64,000 bases of DNA, from contig NC_090246.1 in assembly GCF_037325665.1 (NCBI RefSeq), positions 59,304,504 through 59,368,503 on the forward strand, written 5' to 3'. Below the pieces are notes generated by a model. It was not told the DNA's origin and did no database searches. It saw only the letters and a list, made by a program, of their open reading frames with translations. The translations under genes were made by a program, and so were the position numbers. Shown one piece after another: positions 34,301 to 44,611 of the stretch. This DNA is from Littorina saxatilis. Its lineage: Eukaryota > Mollusca > Gastropoda > Littorinimorpha > Littorinidae. The stretch's first letter is position 1, and every line of letters starts with the position of its first letter.

Positions 34301-36641
34301 ATTTCATGCTGTGTGTCATTTGTGGGTGGTCTATTTTGCCGTTTTAGTTTTGGATTTAGATGTGTGCCCCATAAACTGGGTGGTGAAAGTCTAGGAGGAC
34401 GACTTCTTGACCCATCATAAAGACACAGGGTTCGACATTAGCGGGGGCGGGGGGCAGAACACCCCAGAGTTTTGTGTTCCGCCCCAAACATTGCCGAAGC
34501 TTGGGGCCCACTCCGCCCCAGGATAAATTCCAACAATGACAAACCGAAAATTCTAATGCCAGAGCCAATCACTAAAAATCGCCAGTCAAAGTCGTCACTG
34601 AAATTTGCGTTACGATCAATGCCGCAGTCAAGAGAGAAAAAAACATTGAAATCGTCGAAGGACAATGCCGCAAGGGAAATAACTCCCAGATTGCGCTCTT
34701 TAGCGTGAGAGATAAGTATCGCCTTCAAATGCCAAACGCAAAATGTGGCCACACATCCCTGGTGTAAAAAGACATGGAAATGAAGATGAAGAACAGGGTG
34801 GAGAGAAACGAAAAAAGGAGACCGATGCAGCCAAAAGCGCGAAGCACTGTCGTAATTTCAATGCCAAATGGTTGAAAGAATTTCCCTGGCTTCAGTACGA
34901 TGAAGGAAAACAGACAATGCAATACGTGAGAGTGGGCCCCAGATTTTTGTTTTCCGCCCCAGCAATTTCCATCTCTGGGGCCAGTGTGGCCCCAGGCCAA
35001 ATAAGTTAGTGTCGACCCCTGGACATGCTGGATTGTTTGGAATAGATGTCCACAGGATGGGGAAAAACAAAACAAAAAACCACACACACAAAAATAAAAC
35101 AAAGAGAAACAAGAGGCGAAGCCTTCAAGGCTCACGTAAGAAATCGACAAACAGTAACACTAACTCAATCACTCCGTCACACATACACACACACAGTAAG
35201 CATAGGTGACACGGTGCAAGAGTGCGAGACACTTGATCTAGATCTGTCTGTCTGTAGCCTACTTACGGGACACGACTGCCAGATGGCCAGATGGACACTG
35301 CGCTTTGACAGCGCTTCCTCGCGCAGACACTGGAAACACGCTGTGCAGATTAACCTGTAGGAAATCTCCTTTGGTATCTTGTTTATCTATTTTTCTGGAG
35401 CTACGAAACCGAACAATGTGAAATCGTCTTCTCCGAATCGGCGAACTGCAGCTCGGTGATAACTGTATCTATACCACAATCCTTCACGCGATCTGACCTA
35501 ACCTTGACCCCTGACCTGGTCTACATACCACACACGACACAAACCAGTCAGCTTTTTTTAACCCCCCCAAAACCCCCCACCACGCGTTTTCTTTGGATAC
35601 ACACTTTAACTACATACGTGCCGACAAAATGTTGATCATTGCTTCAATACTTTGAAGCTGTTGCTTGAATAATAACCAGGTAAAATTAGTATTTCGGTGT
35701 TCAGTCAAATGTTAAAGTTTCTACCACAGACATACATACGCACGCACGCACAGACAGACAACAGTTAGCATCGCATAGGCTACACTTACGTGAGCCAAAA
35801 AACATGTGCCATGGTAATGGCTTTTTGTTTTTGTTTTTGGATTATTTGGTCACATGTAAAAGTCACTTTGCTGAGATATTACTTCATCACAAAGATCTAA
35901 CTATATCGTATCTTTGACCTTGTTTTGCGAAAGTATATTTAAAGATCTAGTATTTTTTAACCATCTCAGGAATATAACATCAATCTCCTGTACATATATT
36001 TGTGAAACTAAAAGTACAACTTGTTACTATATACGTATACAGAAAATGTTCTGATATGGGTTGTGAAAGAGTGTTTGTGTTTTGTCTCAGGGTGCTCTCA
36101 GCAAAGCGTATATTGCAGAGAGACAGGCAGAAATCAGCGATGCCAAACTTCTGGTGAGTATTCTAACACAGAATTTTAGGCGCCAAAAAAAAAAAAAAGG
36201 AAAAGGGCCACTGTCTTGTACTAGTCTACAGACTGTACTAAGAAACATAACATGTGCAAAGAACCCTTTTAATACAGAAGTCCATGGGGGGGGGGGGGGG
36301 TGCTTCTGGACCCCCTTAGCAAGTTTAAGCTCTACGCACCTTTGGCTTTGTTCCATCAGAATTTGAGAGAGGAGGTTAAATGATCCATAGTCTTTTTCTC
36401 TCAGGCTGAACCCTGGATCAATGTGGATTGTTTCATTGTTGAGGCCGGTCGTTAATATCATATTTCACTGTTCTCCAAACAGCTGTCCAAGATCGACAGC
36501 CTGCCCAAGCCAGAGGAGATGACCATGGAGATGTATGCGTACTACTTCCCTGACCTTGCTATTGACCCGGTCAAGCGTCCAACCTTCTGGCCTCACATAC
36601 CCAACATCCAGCCAGGCCACAAGGATGCCCACAACCTTTAA
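28347..36641 (+). CDS. ATP5PD: Mitochondrial ATP synthase subunit d
   Basis: Subunit d is part of the peripheral stalk of mitochondrial F1Fo-ATP synthase, linking Fo to the stator. Complete coding sequence in five exons: 28347-28468, 33203-33299, 34188-34265, 36091-36153, 36483-36641; 519 nt, 172 residues plus stop (human 161). All junctions are GT-AG and in phase. Family features: the start MAARRIAKSAVDWVAFKERV (human MAGRKLALKTIDWVAF), LPKIDFAVYKARL (human IDWAYYKANV), and the C-terminal YFPDLAIDPVKRPTFWPHIP (human FPETKLDKKKYPYWPHQPIE). The ATG context is ggcaagATGg. A 4.7-kb first intron is full of mobile elements. It is divergent from KCTD5 (215 bp) and convergent with TMF1. Confidence 0.95.
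29069..29664. mobile_element. hAT-like MITE with CTCCTTGAAT subterminal repeats
   Basis: Ends CAGGGTTCATAC and GTATGAACCCTG at 29075 and 29658, flanked by AAGATA on both sides (29069-29074, 29659-29664). Within about 130 bp of the left end and 90 bp of the right end, the motif CTCCTTGAA(T/C) recurs more than ten times in the same orientation. Subterminal motif arrays are usual transposase-binding regions in hAT-type elements. No transposase is encoded. Confidence 0.6.
30020..32312. mobile_element. TA-flanked element, copy 2 (opposite orientation), with insertions
   Basis: Same 28-bp inverted ends as 25111-25784 and, apart from inserts, the same body in reverse. It is split at 30522-31506 by a pogo-like element. 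A further stretch of about 650 bp (about 31530-32185), absent from copy 1, either marks another insertion or is lost from copy 1. That extra part has short open frames that I do not recognise. Confidence 0.7.
30522..31506 (+). mobile_element. pogo/Tigger-like DNA transposon, deletion derivative
   Basis: The body 30524-31504 has inverted ends of about 25 bp (CAGTAGTCCCTTCCATTTCC against CAGTAGTACCTGCCATATCC) and TA duplications at both sides. From the ATG at 31018 it encodes MATQTPTKKRLVLTLEQRVK followed by VIKAAEN, the start of a CENP-B/pogo-type HTH. The frame then diverges and the DDE domain is missing, so it is non-autonomous. It is inserted into the TA element at 30020-32312. Confidence 0.75.
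33349..34006 (+). mobile_element. HINE-like repeat family A, copy 2 (diverged)
   Basis: Starts tacattcagtcaag and ends tcgcttcacgcgacttg, with the body landmarks of family A (ctactggacccatctt, gatatcccc, caatcttcgacgaag). Shorter and more diverged than the other copies. It occupies most of ATP5PD intron 2 (33300-34187). Confidence 0.7.
34426..35021. mobile_element. hAT-like inverted-repeat element
   Basis: Ends CAGGGTTCGACATTAGCG and the inverse of CAGGGGTCGACACTAACT, each followed by a G/C-rich ccgcccca motif. The tips resemble the elements at 8269 and 29075. Target duplication is unclear (GACA on both sides). It lies in ATP5PD intron 3 (34266-36090); the rest of that intron (35022-36090) shows nothing recognisable. 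Confidence 0.55.
36288..36300 (+). repeat. Poly-G run in ATP5PD intron 4
   Basis: A run of 13 or more G within the short intron 36154-36482. Confidence 0.6.
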
Positions 36642-36921
36642 CTGCGTTGTGGTACTGGGGGCCACATTTCTTTTTCTTCTTCACAGGGATCTAGTTACGT
36701 CAGAGAATATCAGACTGTAAAATTGAGAGAACCTCAAGAATTAGTAGGGATCAGCTTTATTCAAACAGCAGGAGAGTGAAACCTGGGTTGAAAATGAAGA
36801 GAAGTTTAGTTTGATTGTGTGTGCAACTGTTGCTGTCATTCAGATTCTGTGCAGTGATAGGTTCAGTTGTTCTGAGTTCCTGTACCATCACTTTTCGTGT
36901 GTTAATTTTTTTGTATATGTG

Positions 36922-36927
36922 AATAAA
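36922..36927 (+). terminator. Poly(A) signal of ATP5PD
   Basis: AATAAA 281 bp after the ATP5PD stop, followed by a TG-rich tract (about 36953-36983), as expected of a cleavage/polyadenylation region. Confidence 0.65.
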
Positions 36928-37430
36928 TTAGGAACTAAAAGTTTACGTACTCTTCTGTGCGTGTGTCTGTGTGCATGTGTGTAAAAACAAAAATATACCG
37001 ATCACTCCATGAACAGAAACTGTCAGTCAACAAAATGACAATCACTTGCTGATTTTATTCCCCACATTCCCTGTCAAGCTGGGAACAAAGCATGAACAAA
37101 CACACTTCTCTTTCACGCAACACTTACCATTATGACGATATATCCACTCGCAGCTCCATTTATATACACAGACGATCCCTCTCTACCTTACCACAGTAAG
37201 GTCAACAGAATAATTTGAACCAAACCTTATCACAGCATAGCAAATTCACCAAAACACAACACTGATTTCATGAATTAAATACATGCCCAAATTTACAACA
37301 TTGAAGAATACATTCTTAAGTGAATTTCCAGTTCCCATGAATTGTACAGAATTGTGTTAAAAAGTAATATTAGTTCTCAAATTTATTGCTACAGTAATTT
37401 ATTTTCTGTTTCGAGCCTTCATTCCTCCCG

Positions 37431-37955
37431 TTAAAGGCGGTCGTCTACATTTTTGCTTTTTTTCAATAATCTTATGGTTAGATTTCGCTAAAAAGTTATG
37501 TCAGATGATGAATGAACCATGGGGAAAAAAGTTATAGAAAAAAATATATATGTAAAAAATTTTATTTTTATTTTTGGGTAGCGTGACTCACGCTTCCAAT
37601 ATTTTGTTTTTTGTTTGCTGAGAACATGTGCTTTGCCTAATCAAATTCATGTCACTATGTTTATAGCCACGCCCAAACAAGTGCAGCAACAGTTTGACAC
37701 TGGAGCGCTGTCCACGCTTTTTTTTAAACGCAATGCACGGGATTTGAGAGGAGTTTTGTGCTTGGCATTTTCCACATAAGGATATCCTACTATGAGTACT
37801 GCGCTGGAATGCTACAATGAATTTTCAAACGGCTACACTGGCTTCGTCTTTCCTGATCGAAAGGGGGTGTATTGTTGATATTTGTAGATAATAGACTCTG
37901 CATTTTAATGGTCAAATGGCGATTTCGGTATAAAAATGTAGACAAGGACCTTTAA
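37431..37955. mobile_element. TTAA-flanked MITE, AGGYCNTCGTCTACATTTTT ends
   Basis: TTAA at 37431-37434 and 37952-37955 flank inverted ends AGGCGGTCGTCTACATTTTT and (reverse) AGGTCCTTGTCTACATTTTT. 517 bp, non-coding. TTAA duplication fits piggyBac- or Kolobok-type elements. Confidence 0.65.
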
Positions 37956-38169
37956 GATTCCCTGAACTCAAATCACTGAAAGGTTAGATACTTCAGTATT
38001 CAGCTTTTAACAAACATACAAATTGTTATCCCTCCAAAATGTATACCATAGCAGAACCAACCCACAGCACAAACAGCAAACACAACTGTAACAAAGTGAA
38101 GAAAGTTCCAGTAAAAGGTGTTGTAACCCACAAATTCAACATTACAATTATTTATCAACCCACATGACC

Positions 38170-38550
38170 ATGGATACATCACACACACACACCACCCCCC
38201 CCCCCCCCCCCCCCGGGAAGAATTTACCCGATGCTCCCCAGCATGTCGTAAGAGGCGACTAAGTGTTTCTTGTATAGAATATAGTCAATTTTTGTAAAGA
38301 TTTTAGTCAAGCAGTATGTAAGAAATGTTAAGTCCTTTGTACTGGAAACTTGCATTCTCCCAGTAAGGTAATATATTGTACTACGTTGCAAGCCCCTGAA
38401 GCAAATTTTTGATTAGTGCTTTTGTGAACAAGAAACAATTGACAAGTGGCTCTATCCCATCTCCCCCCTTTCCCCGTCGCGATATAACCTTCGTGGTTGA
38501 AAACGACGTTAAACACCAAATAAAGAAAGAAAGAAAGAAATGGATACATC
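38170..38550 (+). mobile_element. SINE family S1, longer copy with C-run head
   Basis: A perfect 11-bp target duplication ATGGATACATC (38170-38180, 38540-38550) encloses a (CA)n/(C)n head, acccgatgctccccagcatg, the middle portion shared with 58897-59298, and the tail gacgttaaacaccaaataaa with (GAAA)n. The usual CCCGCGGG head is replaced by or expanded into the C run. Confidence 0.75.
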
Positions 38551-38985
38551 CCCCCCCCCCTTAATTTGCTCTTAATTATTATTTCCAAGCAAAGGTGAAT
38601 CAGTTTTTAGTTGCTTTTGATGGTAATCCTTGTTCCCAGTTATGATCAGTATAAAATTAAAATAAAAAACAAAACTAGAACAGACCAAAATGTTAATGAT
38701 TTATGTTTTAGTACATGCACATGTATCATCACACACTTTTACCCCCCCAGTAAGATGTGGATACAATGTAGTGAGCTGGATTCTGTTTCTTGACACTAAC
38801 CCAGAAATCATGCCTAACTGCAAAAGGGCCCAAGCATCACTAGAGCCATCAAGTTACTTTTCTAGAGTTATTCAAGACCAGTTTAGAAACGGTCTACTTT
38901 AAAATTAACTTTCCCAGCAAACATAGCGCTGCTATTGCTAAGCTGTACATTTTCAACATCATTATTAAATATGTTTTGGATTTCT

Positions 38986-40190
38986 CTGCTTTTTGAGTCA
39001 CTTGAGAAAAAGTGACTCTATGTAATCGGTCAGTGTTAGTCTGTCCGGCCGGCCGGCCGGCCGGCCGGCCGTCCGTAGACACCACCTTAACGTTGGACTT
39101 TTCTCGGAAACTATCAAAGCGATCGGGCTCATATTTTGTTTAGTCGTGACCTCCAATGACCTCTACACTTTAACGATGGTTTCGTTGACCTTTGACCTTT
39201 TTCAAGGTCACAGGTCAGCGTCAAAGGAAATTTATTTATTTATTTGTTGCTTAACGTCCAGCCGACTACGCAGAGCCATATCAGGACGGGGAAGGGGGGG
39301 ATGAAGGGGGCCACTTGTCAAGCGATTCCTGTTTACAAATGCACTAACCCATTACTTGTGTCCCAGCAGGCTTTAGTAAAACTAAATTAATACCTACTGG
39401 AAGATTACCAGTTTCCAGTATGTTAAAATAGGCTTAACCTATCTACTGCTGGACTTACATCAGAACACTAACAGATTAAACTATACATGAATCGCGAGAC
39501 AAGCGGACAGAGAAGAGATTTTTGGAAAAAATACAGGTGAATGAGCAAGAAGGCAGAAAAAAGAAAAGAATTCATGAAGAAAAAGAGAGCATGACAGGAA
39601 AGAGGAACCAAAAATCTACCTAACAGCAAACTAGAAAGCTCCTGCGGTTCCAAAAACAGGAGGGGCCTTTAATTTCATAACCGCAGTGCCCCACTGCGGG
39701 AGTCAAAGGAAAAATTAGACATTTTATATCTTTGACAAAGTATCTCGGAAACTATCAAAGCGATCGGGCTCATATTTTGTTTAGTCGTGACCTCGAATGA
39801 CCTCTACACTTTAACGATGGTTTCGTTGACCTTTGACCTTTTTCAAGGTCACAGGTCAGCGTCAAAGGAAAAATTAGACATTTTATATCTTTGACAAAGT
39901 TCATCGGATGTGATTGAAACTTTGTAGGATTATTCTTTACATCAAAGTATTTACATCTGTAGCCTTTTACGAACGTTATCAGAAAAACAAGGGAGATAAC
40001 TAGCCTTTTCTGTTCGGCAACACACAACTTAACGTTGGGCTTTTCTCGGAAACTATAAAAGTGACCGGGCTCAAATTTTATGTGAACGTGACTCATTGTG
40101 TTGTGAATAGCAATTTCTTCCTGTCCATCTGATGCCTCATATAATATTCAGAACTGCGAAAGTGACTCGATCGAGCGTTTGCTCTTCTTG
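38986..40190 (+). mobile_element. HINE-like repeat family C, copy 1 (with SINE insert and partial internal duplication)
   Basis: Starts ttgagtcacttgagaaaaag, then a (GGCC)n tract (39045-39070), then ctttctcggaaactatc-like body. It ends aagtgactcgatc, hairpin GAGCGTTTGCTC and TTCTTG. About 125 bp before the SINE (39106-39230) is repeated after it (about 39746-39870). A second copy in reverse orientation lies at 62362-62916. Confidence 0.65.
39220..39712 (-). mobile_element. SINE family S2, complete copy 2
   Basis: Nearly identical to 16559-17031. It is flanked by an 11-bp duplication GTCAAAGGAAA (39220-39230, 39702-39712) taken from the host family C repeat. Tail on the minus strand: gacgttaagcaacaaataaa plus TAAA repeats. 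Confidence 0.85.
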
Positions 40191-41191
40191 TTTGTCTATG
40201 CATTGATCATTAATTAAGTTAAGGCTAAAGTTTTGGCATTTACCAAGGAAAGAACACCATGCATCAGAAGCAGGCAGCATTTTGTCAACCTATGAAAGAA
40301 GCTGTGGCAAGTGCAGGTCATTACTCAGAACCAAATGAGCCAGCATTTTGATTATTAGTTAATGTTAACAGACTTATCTATTGACACTAACTCACAACCT
40401 CTATTGTCAAAATAATTATACTTCTGCAGATGTCTATGCAGCAAGTATACTCATACTTGTACACACCTAGGACTAGATAAACACAAACTAGATAAAGGAA
40501 ACAAAACTGCTGAAGTTTGTGGGTTTTTTTTTTCATTTAATGATGAGCAACAGCCAATTTGCATGGGTGGGACTGAAAAATGTCATGAATCCTCAACCTC
40601 AACTGAACCAAAAAAAGAGAGAGAAAAAAGAGGCCACACTCGAAACCGGATTTCCGGCATATACCAGAAGAATCCCACAAATGAATTTGTCTTTTATACA
40701 GGGTATCTGAAAAGGCAAAGGACCAAGCAGTAAAGCTTAAGCCTCTTCAAACAAAAATGTTAAATAACAGAATGCAATTAAATGAGAGAAAAAGAAAATA
40801 CATATATCTGGGAAAAAGGAAAATAATGACTAAATAAACAAGATTTGGGCAGCTGGGCCTAAATATTCTCAAACTAGCGTGCAGTATAATGCAATAAGAA
40901 ATTATTGTACAGCTGTCTGAAAGGGTTTTAAGTTCAGCATAATTTGTAAAACTAAAAGAGCAATGTTACCATCACAGCGACATTAGAATGCAGAATTTAA
41001 CCCCACTTCATTGTAAGCTGTAGGAATGCATCACACACATTTTAAAAATTATTTTTTATCACATAAGGCATCAGCACCACACTCATCCCATGACTGCACA
41101 TAGAAAATAATCTCTGTAGATTGCATTGTTGCACCCAAACAACATTCTTTGTTTGAATTGTATTCGTCAGAGTCTTGAGACTGTCAGCTGA

Positions 41192-44100
41192 TCACTGCAT
41201 CAGAGAGTTGATCTGAAAAACAAAACAAAATCAAAAGAAATGTCAGTTTTGAAATATACACTAAAGAAACTGCCAAGAGTAGACAATGATTCAGCAGCTA
41301 AGCAACAGCGTACTGTACAGAGACAATAAATTACAAATCTATATTCAAGAGGAAAAGGTACTGTTGAACAAATAACACAAGCACACATTTACAGACAGAC
41401 AGGCAGGCAGGCAGAGAGGCAGGCAGACAGACAGGCAGAGATAGACAGACAGGCACACACACACACACACACACATCTTCAAAAAAAGAGTGAAAAACAA
41501 AAAGTTTTAAACAAATTGCATCAAGTGATATGAACACATTTGTTCAATGTGTCTGCTTAAATGAATGAAACTGCTGAAAATAGATTTTTTGCACCAAGAC
41601 TAGTAGGTCCTGTGCTGGCAGAAACCCTTCAAATGACGGTTTGCACTGGTCAGATAAACAGATTTTTTTCATTTTAAAGCCCATTTTTTTAAAGAAACAT
41701 CTATATATTTTGGAATTCAGGAAATGATAAAGAAAACAATGCAATCATGTTTGAATCTTTTATTGCGATTTTATTTCCAAGTAGAATTTTAAATAACACA
41801 TTAGGTTCCACTTCCACGTTGAAATACAATCCCAAAGTCCAAACCGGGTCAAAGATTGTTTGACAAATATGTTGATGAATCAGATTGACATGCGTTCGCC
41901 ACAATGGGGCCTCAACTGTTTTTATGTGTGGACATGTCATAAAAGACAGTTATCGAGAAAAACAAACAAAAATATATGGCGTGCACACACACACACACAC
42001 ACACATACACACAAACATCCCTCTTGATTCCCTGTCTGCCAGAATACATTTAGTAAACTACTGACTGAATGTAGAAAAGCTTATGAAAGATGAGTGCACA
42101 GTTTGTATCAATGTTAAATATATACTAAAAGTTAAAATATAAATCAACTCTTGACTTGTCCAACACCTTACCTGTTGTTTGTACATCTCTTTGACGTCGT
42201 CCAAGTCCAGTCTTAGTTCCTGAACCTGCTCCTCCTTCTCTCCATACATCTGCAGCAAGGCGTTGTACCGCCCGTTCAACCCCTGAAGAAATAAAAGAAC
42301 AAACAAGTCGCGTAAGGCGAAAATACAACATTTAGTCAAGTAGCTGTCGACGTCACAGAATGAAACTGAACGCAATGCCATTTTTCAGCAAGACCGTATA
42401 CTCGTAGCATCGTCAGTCCACCGCTCATGGCAAAGGCAGTGAAATTGACAAGAAGAGCGGGGTAGTAGTTGCGCTAAGAAGGATAGCACGCTTTTCTGTA
42501 CCTCTCTTTGTTTTAACTTTCTGAGCGTGTTTTTAATCCAAACATATCATATCTATATGTTTTTGGAATCAGGAACCGACAAGGAATAAGATGAAAGTGT
42601 TTTTAAATTGATTTCGACAATTTAATTTTGATAATAATTTTTAAATATTTAATTTTCAGAGCTTGTTTTTAATCCAAATATAACATATTTATATGTTTTT
42701 GGAATCAGAAAATGATGGAGAATAAGATGAACGTAAATTTGGATCGTTTTATAAAATTTTTTTTTTTTTTACAATTTTCAAATTTTTAATGACTTCTTCT
42801 TCTTCTTCGTTCATGGGCTTAGACTCCCACGTTCACTCATGTTTTTAGCACCAGTGGATTTTTACGTGTATGACCGTTTTTACCCCGCCATTCAGGCAGC
42901 ATACGCCGATTTCGGGGGAGGCATGCTGGGTATTTTCGTGTTTCTGTAACCCACCGAACTCTGACATGGATTACAGGTTCTTTTCCGTGCGCACTTGATC
43001 TTGTGCTTGCGTGTACACACGAAGGGAGTTAAGTCACTAGCAGGTCTGCACATAAGTTGACCTGGGAGATCGGAAAAATCTCCACTCTTAACCCACCAGG
43101 CGGCAGCGGCGACCGGGATTCGAACTCACGACCTCCTGATTAGGAGGGCGACGTCTTACATTTTTAATGACCAAAGTCATTAATTAATTTTTAAGCCACC
43201 AAGCTGAAATGCAATACCGAAGTCCGGGCTTCGTCGAAGATTACTTGACCAAAATTTCAACCAATTTGGTTGAAAAATGAGGGCGTGACAGTGCCGCCTC
43301 AACTTTCACGAAAAGCCGGATATGACGTCATCAAAGACATTTATCAAAAAAATGAAAAAAAAGTTCGGGGATTTCATACCCAGGAACTCTCATGTCAAAT
43401 TTCATAAAGATCGGTCCAGTAGTTTAGTCTGAATCGCTCTACACACACACACACAGACAGACACACACACACACACACGCACGCACATCACCACGATTCT
43501 CGTCTTGATTCCCCCCTCTACGTTAAAACATTTAGTCAAAACTTGACTAAATGTAAAAAGAAAGATTAATGTAAAAGCTATTTCAAACGCAGCAAAGAAT
43601 CATTTTCATAACCGTAACTTACACTTTTTACATTTAGTCAAGTTTTGACTAAATGTTTTAACATAGAGAGGGAATCGAGACGAGGGTCGTGGTGTATGTG
43701 TGTGTGTGTGTGTGTGTGTGTCTGTCTGTCTGTGCGTGTGTGTGTGTAGAGCGATTCAGACCAAACTACTGGACCGATCTTTATGAAATTTTACATGACA
43801 GTTCCTGGGTATGATATCCCCAGACGTTTTGTTTTATTTTTTCGATAAATGTCTTTTATGACGTCATATCCGGTTTTTTGTAAAAGTTGAGGCGGCACTG
43901 TCACACCCTCAATGTTCAATCAAATTGATTGAAATTTTGGCCAAGCAATCTTCGACGAAGGCCGGACTTCGGTATTGCATTTCAGCATGGAGGCTTAAAA
44001 ATTAATTGATGACTTTGGTCATTAAAAATCTGAAAATTGTAATTAAAATTATTTTTTTATAAAACGATCCAAAATTACTTTTATTTTATTCTTCATCATG

Positions 44101-44571
44101 TTCTGATTCCAAAAACATATAAATATGTTATATTCGGATTAAAAACAAGCTCTGAAAATTAAAAATATAAAAATTATGATTAAAATTAAATTTTCGAAAT
44201 CATTTTAAAAACTATTTCATCTTATTCCTTGTCGGTTCCTGATTCCAAAAACATATAGATATGATATGTTTGGATTAAAAACACGCTCAGAAAGTTAAAA
44301 CGAAGAGAGGTACAGTAAAGCGTGCTATGAAGCACAGCGCAACCGCTACCGCGCCAAACAGGCTCGTCACTTTCACTGCCTTTTGCACTAGCGGCGGACT
44401 ACGTTCAGTTTCATTCTGTGAGTTCCACAGCTTGACTAAATGTAGTAATTTCGCCTTACGCGACTTGTTCTTTAATTTCTTTGGCCCCATGGTTAATATT
44501 TTTATTTAGTGTACTACTGTAGGCCAGTGAGAAATTTGAATATACTGATCAAGTAGCTGTTCACTCAAGAC

Positions 44572-44611
<40 letters not shown>

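Larger units (their letters stand above)
36984..41191 (-). other. TMF1 3' UTR / convergent intergenic region
   Basis: No supported coding. It holds a TTAA-flanked MITE (37431-37955), SINE S1 (38170-38550), a family C HINE-like repeat (about 38986-40190) that carries SINE S2 (39220-39712), and a (GGCC)n tract (39045-39070). 40200-41190 has nothing recognisable. A minus-strand AATAAA at 37059-37054 is one candidate TMF1 transcript end, but where the transcript ends is unknown. Confidence 0.45.

Noticed and set aside
34438-35150. Several overlapping frames on both strands
   Set aside because: They fall on a hAT-like element and its flank in ATP5PD intron 3, with no splice-consistent link to any exon and no domain.
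38188-38216. Poly-C run as an independent feature
   Set aside because: It lies between the target duplications of the S1 SINE copy and is best read as its expanded head.
39770-40096. 108-codon frame (MSHVHIKFEPGH...) found almost unchanged at 62459-62785
   Set aside because: It occurs inside two copies of repeat family C and runs through its non-coding landmarks. Identity reflects the shared repeat, not protein selection.
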